Source: Streptomyces chartreusis (lineage in GTDB: Bacteria; Actinomycetota; Actinomycetes; Streptomycetales; Streptomycetaceae). From it: a DNA stretch of 64,000 bases. Every line of letters starts with the position of its first letter. Position 1 is the first letter of the stretch. Below are positions 26,233 to 34,375 of this stretch, one piece after another. Location of the stretch: the NCBI RefSeq assembly GCF_008704715.1, contig NZ_CP023689.1:3658001-3722000 (forward strand), given 5' to 3'. The translations under genes were made by a program, and so were the position numbers. Below the pieces are notes generated by a model. The model saw only the letters and a list, made by a program, of their open reading frames with translations, searched no databases and was not told the DNA's origin.

Positions 26233-26653
26233 CGCCCGCTTCGGTGACCCTGGCGGACGCAATCGTGCCCCTGGCTCTGGCCTCCCAACTGCGCGGTCAC
26301 GGGAGGCGCGGACCCGGTGGGCAACTCCCGCGAGGGGAGCGCCGCGTGGTGACTCGGGCGGCATACGACGTCGCTATGCAGTTGATGGTGTTGCTGCTGT
26401 GGTTCCGTACCGCTGGGGGTACAGGGGTGTCGTATGCGGGGCCTGACAGGAGTGAGACTCTGCCGCACCCGGACGTCGCAAGGCAATTCTGTGTTGCGTG
26501 TGAAAGCTCACACCTTGTTTGTCCCTAGGGTTTTTCGGAAAGCCGCACACGCCGAGGCGCCGCCCGGATAGGCTCTCTGCCTTTCCGGACGACGCCAACT
26601 GTCGCGTAACCGCTATGAAGTTGGGCAGTCCTCCGCAGGACCTAACAGACCCG
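26233..26653 (-). other. 421-nt gap: promoter and structured leader of the SLT gene
   Basis: This gap holds no credible gene. On the minus strand it contains a palindrome (26498-26513), several short inverted repeats between 26295 and 26353 (GTCAC/GTGAC, GGGAG/CTCCC, GGCGC/GCGCC) and a long potential 5' leader. I could not match it to a known riboswitch class. Confidence 0.5.
26498..26513. promoter_or_regulatory. GTGTGAAAGCTCACAC palindrome (Crp-like)
   Basis: Perfect 6-bp arms GTGTGA/TCACAC are separated by AAGC, about 285 nt upstream of the transglycosylase start. The half-sites resemble Crp (TGTGA/TCACA) but the spacer is shorter than the usual six bases. Confidence 0.35.
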
Positions 26654-27979
26654 TCAGATCTGGCCGTCCTCCAGCATTTCGGTCACAAGGGCGGCGATCT
26701 GGGACCTCTCGGACCTTGTCAGCGTGACATGGGCAAAGAGGGGATGTCCCTTCAGTTTCTCCACGACGGCGACGACACCGTCGTAGCGACCGACCCGCAA
26801 ATTGTCCCGCTGGGCCACGTCATGGGTCAGAACCACCCGCGAGTTAGCACCAATTCGGGACAGAACGGTCAGCAGGACATTCCTCTCCAGGGACTGCGCC
26901 TCGTCCACGATGACGAACGCGTCGTGCAGCGAGCGTCCGCGGATATGGGTGAGGGGCAGTACCTCCAGCATGCCGCGCGCGGTGACCTCTTCGATGACCT
27001 CGCGGCTGGTGACCGCGGACAGCGTGTCGAAGACGGCCTGCGCCCAGGGGCTCATCTTCTCGGCCTCGCTGCCGGGGAGATAGCCGAGTTCCTGTCCGCC
27101 CACCGCGTACAGCGGCCGGAAGACCATCACCTTCTGGTGCTGACGGCGCTCGAGCACCGCCTCCAGACCCGCGCACAGCGCCAGTGCCGACTTGCCGGTG
27201 CCGGCCCGGCCGCCCATCGACACGATCCCGACGTCCGGGTCGAGCAGCAGGTCGAGCGCGATCCGCTGCTCGGCGCTGCGGCCCTTGATGCCGAACGCCT
27301 CCCGATCGCCGCGCACCACCCGGACGTTGCCCTCGGGCGTGACCCGGCCCAGCGCCTTGCCGCGCTCGGAGTGGATCGTCAGTCCGGTGTGCACGGGCAG
27401 GTCGGCGACCTCGGGGACGTAGACATGCCCTTCCTCGAAGAGAATGTCCACCTGTTCGCCCGACAGGGTCAGTTCGGACATTCCGGTCCAGCCGGAGGAG
27501 TCCGTGATGGCGAGCTCGGCGCGGTACTCCTCGGCGAGGAGACCGACCGACGATGCCTTGATCCTGAGCGGCAGGTCCTTCGACACGACGGTGACGTCGT
27601 AGCCCTCGGCCTGCAGATTGCGGGCGACCGCGAGGATGCGGGAGTCGTTGTCCCCCAGGCGGTAGCCGCTGGGCAGCACGCTGGGGTCCGAGTGGTTGAG
27701 CTCGACACGGACGGTCCCGCCGAGTTCCCCGATCGGAATGGGGGCGTCGAGTCGGCCGTTCTTCACCCGGAACTCATCCAGCAGACGGAGCGCCTGCCGG
27801 GCGAAGTAGCCGAGTTCGGGATGGTGCCGCTTGGCCTCCAGTTCCGTCACCACGACGATGGGGAGCACGACCTCGTGCTCGTCGAAGCGGTTCAGGGCGT
27901 TCGGGTCGGCCAGCAGGACGCTGGTGTCGAGAACGTAGGTGCGCCGGTCTGGCTTGTGGCGCTTTGTGCTGGTCACCAC
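26654..27979 (-). CDS. PIN-PhoH family ATPase/ribonuclease (PhoH2 type)
   Basis: 441 residues: an N-terminal PIN ribonuclease domain with acidic residues D18, D25, E47 and D110/D112 (YVLDTSVLLADP, VVVTELEAKRHH, LGDNDSRILAVA) fused to a PhoH P-loop ATPase (GRAGTGKS 257-264; FVIVDEAQSL Walker B). PhoH2 proteins are sequence-dependent RNA helicase/RNases. The GTG at 27979 begins the conserved VTSTKRHKPDRR; the open frame continues upstream but is not convincing. Confidence 0.92.
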   Translation of the reverse strand: MVTSTKRHKPDRRTYVLDTSVLLADPNALNRFDEHEVVLPIVVVTELEAKRHHPELGYFARQALRLLDEFRVKNGRLDAPIPIGELGGTVRVELNHSDPSVLPSGYRLGDNDSRILAVARNLQAEGYDVTVVSKDLPLRIKASSVGLLAEEYRAELAITDSSGWTGMSELTLSGEQVDILFEEGHVYVPEVADLPVHTGLTIHSERGKALGRVTPEGNVRVVRGDREAFGIKGRSAEQRIALDLLLDPDVGIVSMGGRAGTGKSALALCAGLEAVLERRQHQKVMVFRPLYAVGGQELGYLPGSEAEKMSPWAQAVFDTLSAVTSREVIEEVTARGMLEVLPLTHIRGRSLHDAFVIVDEAQSLERNVLLTVLSRIGANSRVVLTHDVAQRDNLRVGRYDGVVAVVEKLKGHPLFAHVTLTRSERSQIAALVTEMLEDGQI

Positions 27980-28323
27980 GGAAGGACGTACCCCCTCGGA
28001 TGAGGTCGGGGAGCGACGGAGTGGGGCTGGACCGGTCGTCGGCCGCTGTGCACGGGCCGAAAACCGGCCCCCCGCGTCTTCTTCCGTGCCGTGACCGCAC
28101 GGTGGGGCTGGTGCAAAGGGCCTCCCGGGCGGACGGCTCCGGCGCCGCCCGCTGAGATACGACACCCGTGGTTCGGGTGTCGACCTGCTTGGCTTATGCC
28201 CTCGAACAAGCGGTGCCATGCCAGCGCATATGACGGCGCGCTGGTGAACTCCTTGTTACTTCTGTCCCGGAGAAGGTTGGTTTTGTCGCGCCGGTATACG
28301 GCCGCGACCGCGCCGGAAGGGGC
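27980..28323 (-). other. 344-nt gap between cis-prenyltransferase and PhoH genes
   Basis: No gene was found. It contains a hairpin at 28161-28181 and must hold the PhoH promoter; no confident -35/-10 pair was recognised. Confidence 0.5.
28161..28181 (-). terminator. Hairpin downstream of the cis-prenyltransferase gene
   Basis: An 8-bp stem GACACCCG/CGGGTGTC (28161-28168, 28174-28181) with a 5-nt loop. It is placed to end the cis-prenyltransferase transcript or to lie in the PhoH leader. There is no T-tract. Confidence 0.45.
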
Positions 28324-29097
28324 TCAGCCGCCGTAGCGCCGGTGCCGTGCCGCGTAGTCGCGCAGGGCACGCAGGAAGTCCACCTTGCGGAAGGCCGGCC
28401 AGAAGACCTCGCAGAAGTAGTACTCCGAATGGGCCGTCTGCCACAGCATGAATCCGGACAGCCGCTGCTCGCCGCTGGTGCGGATCACGAGGTCGGGGTC
28501 GGGCTGGTCGCCGGTGTAGAGATGGCGTCCGATCAGCTCGACGCTGACGGAGTCGGCGAGGTCCTCCATCGACGTGCCCTTCTCATGGGCGTCGACGATC
28601 ATGGAGCGCACGGCGTCGGCGATCTCCTGGCGGCCGCCGTAGCCGATGGCGACGTTGACCAGTATCCCGTCGATGTGCGCCGTGGACTCCTCGGCCTCCT
28701 TCAGCGCCATCTGCATCGGGGAGGGCAGCAGGTCGGGAGTGCCGACGTGGTGCACCCGCCAGCGGCCGTCGGCGGCGAGGGAGCGCACGACGTCCTCGAT
28801 GATCTGCAGGAGCGGGCCGAGCTCGTCCCGGGGACGGTCGAAGTTGTCGGTCGACAGCAGCCACAGGGTGACGACCTCGACGTCGGTCTCGGTGCACCAG
28901 CCGAGGAACTCCTCGATGTTCTCGGCACCCGCCCGGTGACCGTGCATGGTGGTGGAGCCCGCGGCCTTCGCCCAGCGCCGGTTGCCGTCCATGATGACGC
29001 CGATGTGCTTGGGCACCTGAGCGTGGTCCAGGTGACCTTCCACCCGGCGTGCGTACAGCCTGACCAGCAGGCCGCGCAGCTTGTCGCGCAGGTTCAC
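28324..29097 (-). CDS. cis-Prenyltransferase (isoprenyl diphosphate synthase, Z-FPP synthase-like)
   Basis: 257 residues of the UPP synthase family: catalytic D37 in HIGVIMDGNRRWAK, the substrate loop LWLLSTDNFDRP and DPDLVIRTSGEQRLSGFMLWQ. The C-terminal DFLRALRDYAARHRRYGG and overall pattern recall mycobacterial Rv1086, which stops at the C15 omega,E,Z-farnesyl product, rather than long-chain UppS. Chain length is therefore an inference. It acts at the membrane surface in polyprenyl phosphate synthesis. Confidence 0.88.
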   Translation of the reverse strand: MNLRDKLRGLLVRLYARRVEGHLDHAQVPKHIGVIMDGNRRWAKAAGSTTMHGHRAGAENIEEFLGWCTETDVEVVTLWLLSTDNFDRPRDELGPLLQIIEDVVRSLAADGRWRVHHVGTPDLLPSPMQMALKEAEESTAHIDGILVNVAIGYGGRQEIADAVRSMIVDAHEKGTSMEDLADSVSVELIGRHLYTGDQPDPDLVIRTSGEQRLSGFMLWQTAHSEYYFCEVFWPAFRKVDFLRALRDYAARHRRYGG

Positions 29098-29300
29098 GTG
29101 TTCGTCAGCCCCTCCGTACGGATCGGACAGGCGCGTGGCGCTGCGCGCGGCGCAGTCGGGTGCGGTTCCTGTCCGTATGGCGGTCCCCGGGGGCGAAGCC
29201 TACCCCTGCGGGGCTTGGGCCGTGGTTGCGGGGTGCGGTGGGTGGGGGCGCCGCGGGTGGGTGGGATGTGAGGCGCGTTGGCGAGTGCGGGCCCGGTGCG

Positions 29301-29335
29301 GGCTGGTCGCGCAGTTCCCCGCGCCCCTTTGGGGG
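29301..29335 (+). repeat. Dispersed repeat copy (GCGCAGTTCCCCGCGCCCCT family)
   Basis: GGCTGGTCGCGCAGTTCCCC continues into GCGCCCCTTTGGGGG. The 20-mer at 29309-29328 is identical to 12290-12309 and, on the other strand, 60581-60600. Such copies are common between streptomycete genes. Confidence 0.7.
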
Positions 29336-29349
29336 TTGCGGTCCGGGGC

Positions 29350-29392
29350 AAATAAAACGGGCCGGTCCGTGGGGGGGAGACGGACCGGCCCG
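29350..29392 (-). terminator. Rho-independent terminator with no assigned gene
   Basis: On the minus strand a perfect 13-bp GC stem (29380-29392 with 29358-29370, 9-nt loop) is followed by TTTTATTT. It is the clearest intrinsic terminator of the window, yet no gene precedes it on that strand, and the cis-prenyltransferase gene starts 253 nt beyond it. Confidence 0.75.
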
Positions 29393-29984
29393 AGGGGGGG
29401 TTTCCACCATAACCCTTCGTAAGTGATGCTGCGTGCATCGGCGTGCCACAACTACTCTCCGAAGTCGCTCGGCGACGGCCCGGTGGCCGTCAGAGGGCTC
29501 TTTCGTGGCGGATTCATGGCGAGATCGGGCCTGATTTCCAGGGGAAACGCGGGGGATGCGGAGGGATCCGGCGGGTTTGCCGCTCCTTGGGGCCGGAACT
29601 GGCGACTTGTCCGGCCTTCCCCCGCGCGGGTGACCCCGACCGCGAACGCCCTATTGACGACCCTCGGCAGGTGGTGACGGGGAAGCGGTTTCGGTGCGAC
29701 GCGCGTCCATCAGGAGGGGCACCTCGGGGCATGGCACCGCGCAGCCCCCTCCTCTGCGCGGTGCCGCCGCGCAGCTTTGCGTACGCGAATTACCTTGGTC
29801 TGAACTTACGCGAGGGCTGGAAGCAAATCGAGTCGGCCGCCATAACAATGTGGAAAAGGTGAGCCTTCCTTGGATGCGCAGGGACTCAGGGGCGTTCGCT
29901 CACGGATGCACGATTTGCACCTTGCGGGCAGGCGGCCCGGGTCGGCGGACAGTTTCTGACCTATATCCGGCCTACGGTCGGTCC

Positions 29985-31172
29985 ATGACAGCGAAGTCGG
30001 GCAGTGGGACGGGCAACGCGGGCAGGGCGGTCACCTGGGACGAGGTGAGTGCGCGACGGCTGGAGCGGCAGTTCCTGACCCGTCCCGCCGCACCGGGCAC
30101 TCCGGTCGCCGAGGTCGTCGGGGCGATGCTGGGCGCGCACGCCCAGGTGCTGTCGGCGGCCGAGGTGTCGGTGGGAGTGCGGGCCGCCGGGGTGACGCGG
30201 GCGGACGTACGGGCCGCGTTGTGGGAGGACCGGTCGCTGGTGAAGACGTTCGGGCCGCGCGGGACCGTGCATCTGCTCCCGGCCGCCGAACTGCCCCGGT
30301 GGTGCGGGGCGTTGACGGCGATCCCGACGGGCCCTAGCCCGTTTCCGCCGGGCATCCGGGTCACGGAGGAGCAGGCGGAGCAGATCGTGGCGGCGATCGG
30401 GGACGCCCTCGACGGTGTGTGCCTGACCGTGGAGGAGCTGGGCGAGGAGGTCGTGGCGCGCACCGGCGCGTGGGCCGGCGACCTGGTGATGCCCGCCTTC
30501 CAGGGCCTGTGGCCGCGCTGGCGGCAGGTCATGCACCGGGCAGGCCAGTCGGGCGCGCTGTGCTTCGGCCCGAACCGGGGCCGGAAGGTGACGTACACCC
30601 GCCCGCCGTCCGCCGCGCCGGCTCCGGGCGGGACCGCGCTGCGCGAGCTCGCCGGACGCTATCTGCGCGCGTACGGCCCTGCCACGCCCCAGCACTTCGC
30701 CAAGTGGTTGGCGGCACCGCCCGGTTGGGCGAACTCCCTGTTCACGGAACTGGCAGGGGCCGGGGAGATCGAGGAGGTCGCCTTCGAGGGTGCGGCGGCC
30801 TGGGTGGCGGCGGGCGACACGGAGTTCCCTGGCGGGCCGGTGCGCGGGGTGCGGTTGCTGCCGTACTTCGACGCGTACGCCATCGCCGCGCAGCCGCGTC
30901 GGACGCTGTTCCCCGGGGAGGCGTACGAGCGGGCGCTGGCGGGCGGGCAGGCGGGGAACTTTCCGGTGCTGCTGGTCGACGGCGTGGTGGCCGGGGTCTG
31001 GCACCAGCGGCGCCAGGGGCGCCGTACGACCGTCACGGTGGAGACGGTCGGGCGGGGGCTGACGGCCCGGCAGGAGCGGGAGCTGGGCGAGCAGGTGGAG
31101 CGGGTGGGGGACGTGCTGGAGGCGAAGGCGGAGCTGGTGATCGGGAAGGTGACCGTCGGCGCGCACGCGTAG
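29985..31172 (+). CDS. HTH_42 (AlkZ/YcaQ-like) DNA glycosylase-family protein
   Basis: 395 residues of the winged-helix DNA-binding family PF06224. Pieces include LLPAAELPRWCGALTAI, MPAFQGLWPRWRQVM, YGPATPQHFAKWLA and the C-terminal LLPYFDAYAI. The position equivalent to the AlkZ catalytic Q-x-Q reads H52-A-Q54 (GAHAQVLSAAEVSV), an H-x-Q variant. It may unhook or excise alkylated bases, but activity is not certain with this motif. ATG 29985 marks the start of the conserved part. Confidence 0.82.
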   Translation: MTAKSGSGTGNAGRAVTWDEVSARRLERQFLTRPAAPGTPVAEVVGAMLGAHAQVLSAAEVSVGVRAAGVTRADVRAALWEDRSLVKTFGPRGTVHLLPAAELPRWCGALTAIPTGPSPFPPGIRVTEEQAEQIVAAIGDALDGVCLTVEELGEEVVARTGAWAGDLVMPAFQGLWPRWRQVMHRAGQSGALCFGPNRGRKVTYTRPPSAAPAPGGTALRELAGRYLRAYGPATPQHFAKWLAAPPGWANSLFTELAGAGEIEEVAFEGAAAWVAAGDTEFPGGPVRGVRLLPYFDAYAIAAQPRRTLFPGEAYERALAGGQAGNFPVLLVDGVVAGVWHQRRQGRRTTVTVETVGRGLTARQERELGEQVERVGDVLEAKAELVIGKVTVGAHA

Positions 31173-31190
31173 CCGGAAGCCCCGCCGGGC

Positions 31191-31976
31191 TCACGCGTCC
31201 GGTTTGCGGGCCTCGAAGAGGTGGCGGGTGCTGTGGGCGACGAAGGGGCCGTCGGACTCGATCTGCTCGTGCAGGTCCTTCAGCCGTGGCCGGTGGGCCT
31301 CGACGGTGAAGCCGGGGACCATCCAGACGACCTTGCGCAGGAAGTGCACGACCGCGGCGATGTCGTGGAACTCCATCCGGAGTTCCTCGGCGCGCAGGTC
31401 GACGACCTCCAGGCCGGCTGCCTCGGCGTCGGCCCGTTCCCGCTCGGGGTCACGGCCGCTGCGGACCTCCTCGGGCTGGGGGCCGAGGAAGTACTCGACG
31501 AGTTCGAAGACGCTGTGCGGCCCGACGTGCTGGGCGAAGTAGGTGCCGCCGGGCCGGAGCACCCGGGCGATCTCCGGCCAGTGGGCCCGGACCGGGTGGC
31601 GGCTGGTGACGAGGTCGAACGCCGCGTCGGCGAAGGGCAGCGGCGCCTCCTCGGGCGCAGCGACGACCGCGACTCCGCGCGCGGCGAGCAGGGCGGTGGC
31701 CTTGGCGACGTTCGGGGGCCAGCCCTCGGTGGCGACGGTGAGCACGGGGGCCTTCGGGGCCCGGCCGAGGGCGAAGTCCAGGACCTCCCCTCCCCCGGTC
31801 TGCAGGTCGAGCGCGGCGCTCGCGCCGGCCAGCCGGTCGGCCAGCGAGACGGCGTATCCCCAGCTGGGCCGCGCCTCGGTGGCCCGTCCCCGGAACCAGG
31901 AGAAGTCCCAGCCCTCGGTGGGCACGGCGGCGCCCTCGGCGAGAAGCTCCTCGAACGGCCTGCTGTCCTGTCCCAT
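31191..31976 (-). CDS. Class I SAM-dependent methyltransferase
   Basis: 261 residues with a SAM-binding core (ALDLQTGGGEVLDFAL, PLPFADAAFDLVTSRHPVRAHW, EIARVLRPGGTYFAQHVGPHSV), the methyltransferase_11 arrangement. The substrate is not identifiable. The ATG at 31976 starts the conserved region; the open frame beyond it overlaps the divergent DinB promoter. It converges on the AlkZ-like gene with an 18-nt gap. Confidence 0.85.
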   Translation of the reverse strand: MGQDSRPFEELLAEGAAVPTEGWDFSWFRGRATEARPSWGYAVSLADRLAGASAALDLQTGGGEVLDFALGRAPKAPVLTVATEGWPPNVAKATALLAARGVAVVAAPEEAPLPFADAAFDLVTSRHPVRAHWPEIARVLRPGGTYFAQHVGPHSVFELVEYFLGPQPEEVRSGRDPERERADAEAAGLEVVDLRAEELRMEFHDIAAVVHFLRKVVWMVPGFTVEAHRPRLKDLHEQIESDGPFVAHSTRHLFEARKPDA

Positions 31977-32028
31977 GCGGCTGATGATCGCAGGGCGTTG
32001 TCGGTGGCCGCTGCTAGTTTTCGGCGCC

Positions 32029-32526
32029 ATGACGGACGCGACGTACGCGGCGGGTGAGAAGGAAACGCTCCGGGCGAGCCTGGACCGGCACCGGGACGCG
32101 GTGCTGTGGAAGCTGCAGGGCCTGGACGACGAGGGGCTGCGCCGGCCGATGACGCCGACCGGCACGAATCTGCTGGGCCTGGTCAAGCACCTCGGGTCGG
32201 TGGAGTACGGCTGGTTCGTGTCGAGCTTCGGCGGCGAGGTGGAGCCGCTGTGGTTCGACCCGTACACCGACCAGGACATGCGGGCCGACCAGGGCGAGAC
32301 GACCCGACAGATCGTCGAGTTCTACGGCCGTGCGCGGGCCGCCGCCGACCGTGTGATCGCCGAGCGGGCGCTGACGGACCTGGGGCGGCCGGACTGGCGC
32401 GACGGTGAGGTGTCGCTGCGCTGGGTGCTGGTCCACATGATCGAGGAGACGGCACGGCACGCGGGCCACATGGACATCCTGCGGGAGCTGATCGACGGGG
32501 TGACGGGGGATCAGCCGCGGGACTGA
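32029..32526 (+). CDS. DinB-like (DUF664) four-helix protein
   Basis: 165 residues with HLGSVEYGWFVSSFGG and RWVLVHMIEETARHAGHMDI, the His-rich metal-binding pattern of DinB/DUF664 proteins. The family includes mycothiol- or bacillithiol-dependent transferases. TAGTTT (32015-32020) ends 8 nt before the ATG, and no Shine-Dalgarno is visible, so a leaderless message is likely. Its end overlaps the convergent GNAT gene by 16 nt. Confidence 0.85.
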   Translation: MTDATYAAGEKETLRASLDRHRDAVLWKLQGLDDEGLRRPMTPTGTNLLGLVKHLGSVEYGWFVSSFGGEVEPLWFDPYTDQDMRADQGETTRQIVEFYGRARAAADRVIAERALTDLGRPDWRDGEVSLRWVLVHMIEETARHAGHMDILRELIDGVTGDQPRD

Positions 32527-32987
32527 GCGTCCAGCACGAGCAGCACGTGCTCGTCGTCGCCGTGGTGGACGACGCCGGCGCGCCGGAAGCCGTGGTGTTC
32601 GAGGAGGCGTACGGAGGCCGTGTTGGCGTGGAAGGGGTCGGCGTACAGGGGGCGGGTCCGCTCGGCGTCGAGGAAGAGGGCCAGCGCCTTGGTGCCGACG
32701 CCCCGTCCCCAGTACGACCGCCCCAGCCAGTAGCCGAGGAAGCGGCGGTCGCCGTCCCACCAGGAGACGACGCTGCCGGCCACCTCGTCCCCGGCCAGGA
32801 CGGTCCGCACGAGGCAGGTCTCGTCCCCGAGCACGCTCGTGCGCCAGTGCTTCATGAAGGCGTCCCGCGGCCGGGGCGTGAACCTCGACCGCCGCAGGGC
32901 CTCCGGGTCGTGCTCGTGGGCGAGGAACGCCTCCAGGTCGGAGTCCAGCACGGCTCGGATGCGTACGTCGGCGGTGTCGTCGCTCAT
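32511..32987 (-). CDS. GNAT-family N-acetyltransferase
   Basis: 158 residues with an acetyl-CoA binding loop RSYWGRGVGTKALALFL, a preceding beta-bulge (GYWLG) and ANTASVRLLEHHGFRRAG, the standard GNAT order. The acceptor is unknown. ATG 32987 starts the conserved VRIRAVLDSDLEAFL. The 3' end overlaps dinB-like coding sequence on the other strand by 16 nt. Confidence 0.87.
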   Translation of the reverse strand: MSDDTADVRIRAVLDSDLEAFLAHEHDPEALRRSRFTPRPRDAFMKHWRTSVLGDETCLVRTVLAGDEVAGSVVSWWDGDRRFLGYWLGRSYWGRGVGTKALALFLDAERTRPLYADPFHANTASVRLLEHHGFRRAGVVHHGDDEHVLLVLDAQSRG

Positions 32988-33054
32988 CCTGTGGAGTCTG
33001 GCAGGCACCACTGACAACGCCCCCGAAGCGGCCCGCGCCCCGGCGGGCCCGCGG

Positions 33055-33933
33055 CTACGGCACCAGCGGCCGTACTTCCTCCGCGACGAACCGCACGAAT
33101 CCCTCCGGGTCGGGCTCGTCGCCCGTCGGCTGGAGCACGACGGTGTCCGCGCCGGCGTCCGCGAGCCGCTGCACGGCCTTCGCCACGGCTCCCGCGTCCC
33201 CGGCGACACCGAGGTCGGGCACGGACGCGTCGCCCTCCGCGGTGAGTTCGGCCTTCAGCCGGGCGGACGCGTCGGGCCCGGTGGCGGTGAGCAGATACAC
33301 GACGATCTCGTGCGGCTCGGCGCTGTCGCGTCCGGCCGCCGCACGGCCCTCGTCGACGAGCTGCCGCGCCTTGCGCACGCCGTCCGGCGGTGTCGACGCG
33401 GTGAGCAGCGTCCCGTCGGCCGCCTCACCGGCCAGCCGCAGCGAGCGGGGCCCGGTGACGCCGGCGATGATCGGCACCGCCTCGGCGGGCGGCCAGTCGA
33501 GGGCGACGTCGTCGAGCCTGACGTACCGGCCCTCGACGGTCACCCGCTCGCCGCGCAACAGGGCCCGCAGCACGTCGAGATGCTCGCGCAGCAGCGTCAC
33601 CGGCGATTCGACCCGCGCACCGACCTGGCCCATCCAGTCCTGCACGCCGTGCCCCACGGCGAGGATCGGCCGCCCCGGGAACATCCGGTGGAGACCGGCC
33701 GCCTCCATGGCGGTGATCGCGACGTTCCGCAGCGGCACCGGCAGCAGTCCGACGCCGACCCTGATCCGCTCGGTCCAGGCGAGGGCGGCGGCCGCGGTGG
33801 AGATCCCTCCTTCCCGGAAGCAGTCCTCCCAGAGCCAGAGCTCTTCGAGTCCCGCCTCGTCGGCGAGCCGGGCGACGGATCGGAGTCGTTCGGGGGCCAG
33901 CTGGGGACGGAATACTGCGCCGAGTCCGGTCAT
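33055..33933 (-). CDS. LLM-class (F420-dependent type) oxidoreductase
   Basis: 292 residues with a luciferase-like TIM barrel: LGAVFRPQLAPERLRSVARL, LWLWEDCFREGGISTAAAAL, RIRVGVGLLPVPLRN and RPILAVGHGVQDWMGQVGAR. Actinomycete members usually use coenzyme F420 and reduce or oxidise varied substrates. The substrate is unknown. It is divergent from the DUF192 gene with 60 nt between starts. Confidence 0.85.
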   Translation of the reverse strand: MTGLGAVFRPQLAPERLRSVARLADEAGLEELWLWEDCFREGGISTAAAALAWTERIRVGVGLLPVPLRNVAITAMEAAGLHRMFPGRPILAVGHGVQDWMGQVGARVESPVTLLREHLDVLRALLRGERVTVEGRYVRLDDVALDWPPAEAVPIIAGVTGPRSLRLAGEAADGTLLTASTPPDGVRKARQLVDEGRAAAGRDSAEPHEIVVYLLTATGPDASARLKAELTAEGDASVPDLGVAGDAGAVAKAVQRLADAGADTVVLQPTGDEPDPEGFVRFVAEEVRPLVP

Positions 33934-33993
33934 GGGGCCTTCCTACCCGGGTAGCACTCGGCGGACAACAGAAAATCCTGGAGGTGGCTGAGG

Positions 33994-34359
33994 ATGGGGC
34001 GACGCCTGCGAGACGGGCGGGGGGTGCTGGTCGTCCACGGGGAGCACGGTGAGGTGCGGGTCCCGCTGGAGATCGCCGCGTCGTACCGGGCCCGGACGAA
34101 GGGGCTGCTCGGGCGGGACGGCGTCGACGGCGCGATGCTGCTCACGCCGGCCGGCTCGGTGCACACGTTCCGGATGCGCATGCCCATCGACGTGGCCTAC
34201 CTCGACCGCGGGCTGCGAGTCATCGCCGTACGCACCATGGCGCCGGGACGGCTGGGCCTGCCCCGGCTGCGCTCACGACATGTACTGGAGGCGGAGGCCG
34301 GGGTTATGGCGGGGTGGGGGGTGGGGGCGGGTGTCCGGGTGAGCGTGACGGAGGAGTGA
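33994..34359 (+). CDS. DUF192 domain protein
   Basis: 121 residues containing RARTKGLLGRDGVDGAMLL and VHTFRMRMPIDVAYLDRGLR, the DUF192 signature. Function is unknown. GGAGGTGG about 10 nt upstream supports the ATG. Unlike many members it has no signal peptide. It may be unrelated to the Tad locus that converges on it, although DUF192 proteins do occur near such loci. Confidence 0.82.
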   Translation: MGRRLRDGRGVLVVHGEHGEVRVPLEIAASYRARTKGLLGRDGVDGAMLLTPAGSVHTFRMRMPIDVAYLDRGLRVIAVRTMAPGRLGLPRLRSRHVLEAEAGVMAGWGVGAGVRVSVTEE

Positions 34360-34375
34360 GGCGCCGGATCGCCGG

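Larger units (their letters stand above)
29098..29984. other. 887-nt gene-free region, longest in the window
   Basis: No open frame here has convincing streptomycete codon usage. It holds a dispersed repeat (29301-29335), a minus-strand intrinsic terminator (29350-29392) and, just upstream of that on the minus strand, a GGAGAG-GTG start signal (29449-29460). The plus-strand promoter of the AlkZ-like gene should lie near 29950-29980. Confidence 0.6.

Noticed and set aside
26233..26400. A c-di-AMP (ydaO) riboswitch before the SLT transglycosylase
   Set aside because: The conserved GGGGUGAAUC-like and CAGCUAAC-like segments of that class were not found by eye. Kept only as an unclassified structured leader.
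29200..29451. A tryptophan attenuator with a leader peptide containing two Trp codons
   Set aside because: The reading frame runs through the terminator hairpin rather than stopping before it, and the downstream gene is unrelated to tryptophan.
29853..29871. An iron box near the AlkZ-like gene
   Set aside because: AGGTGAGCCT matches the core, but the flanks do not fit and no iron gene follows.
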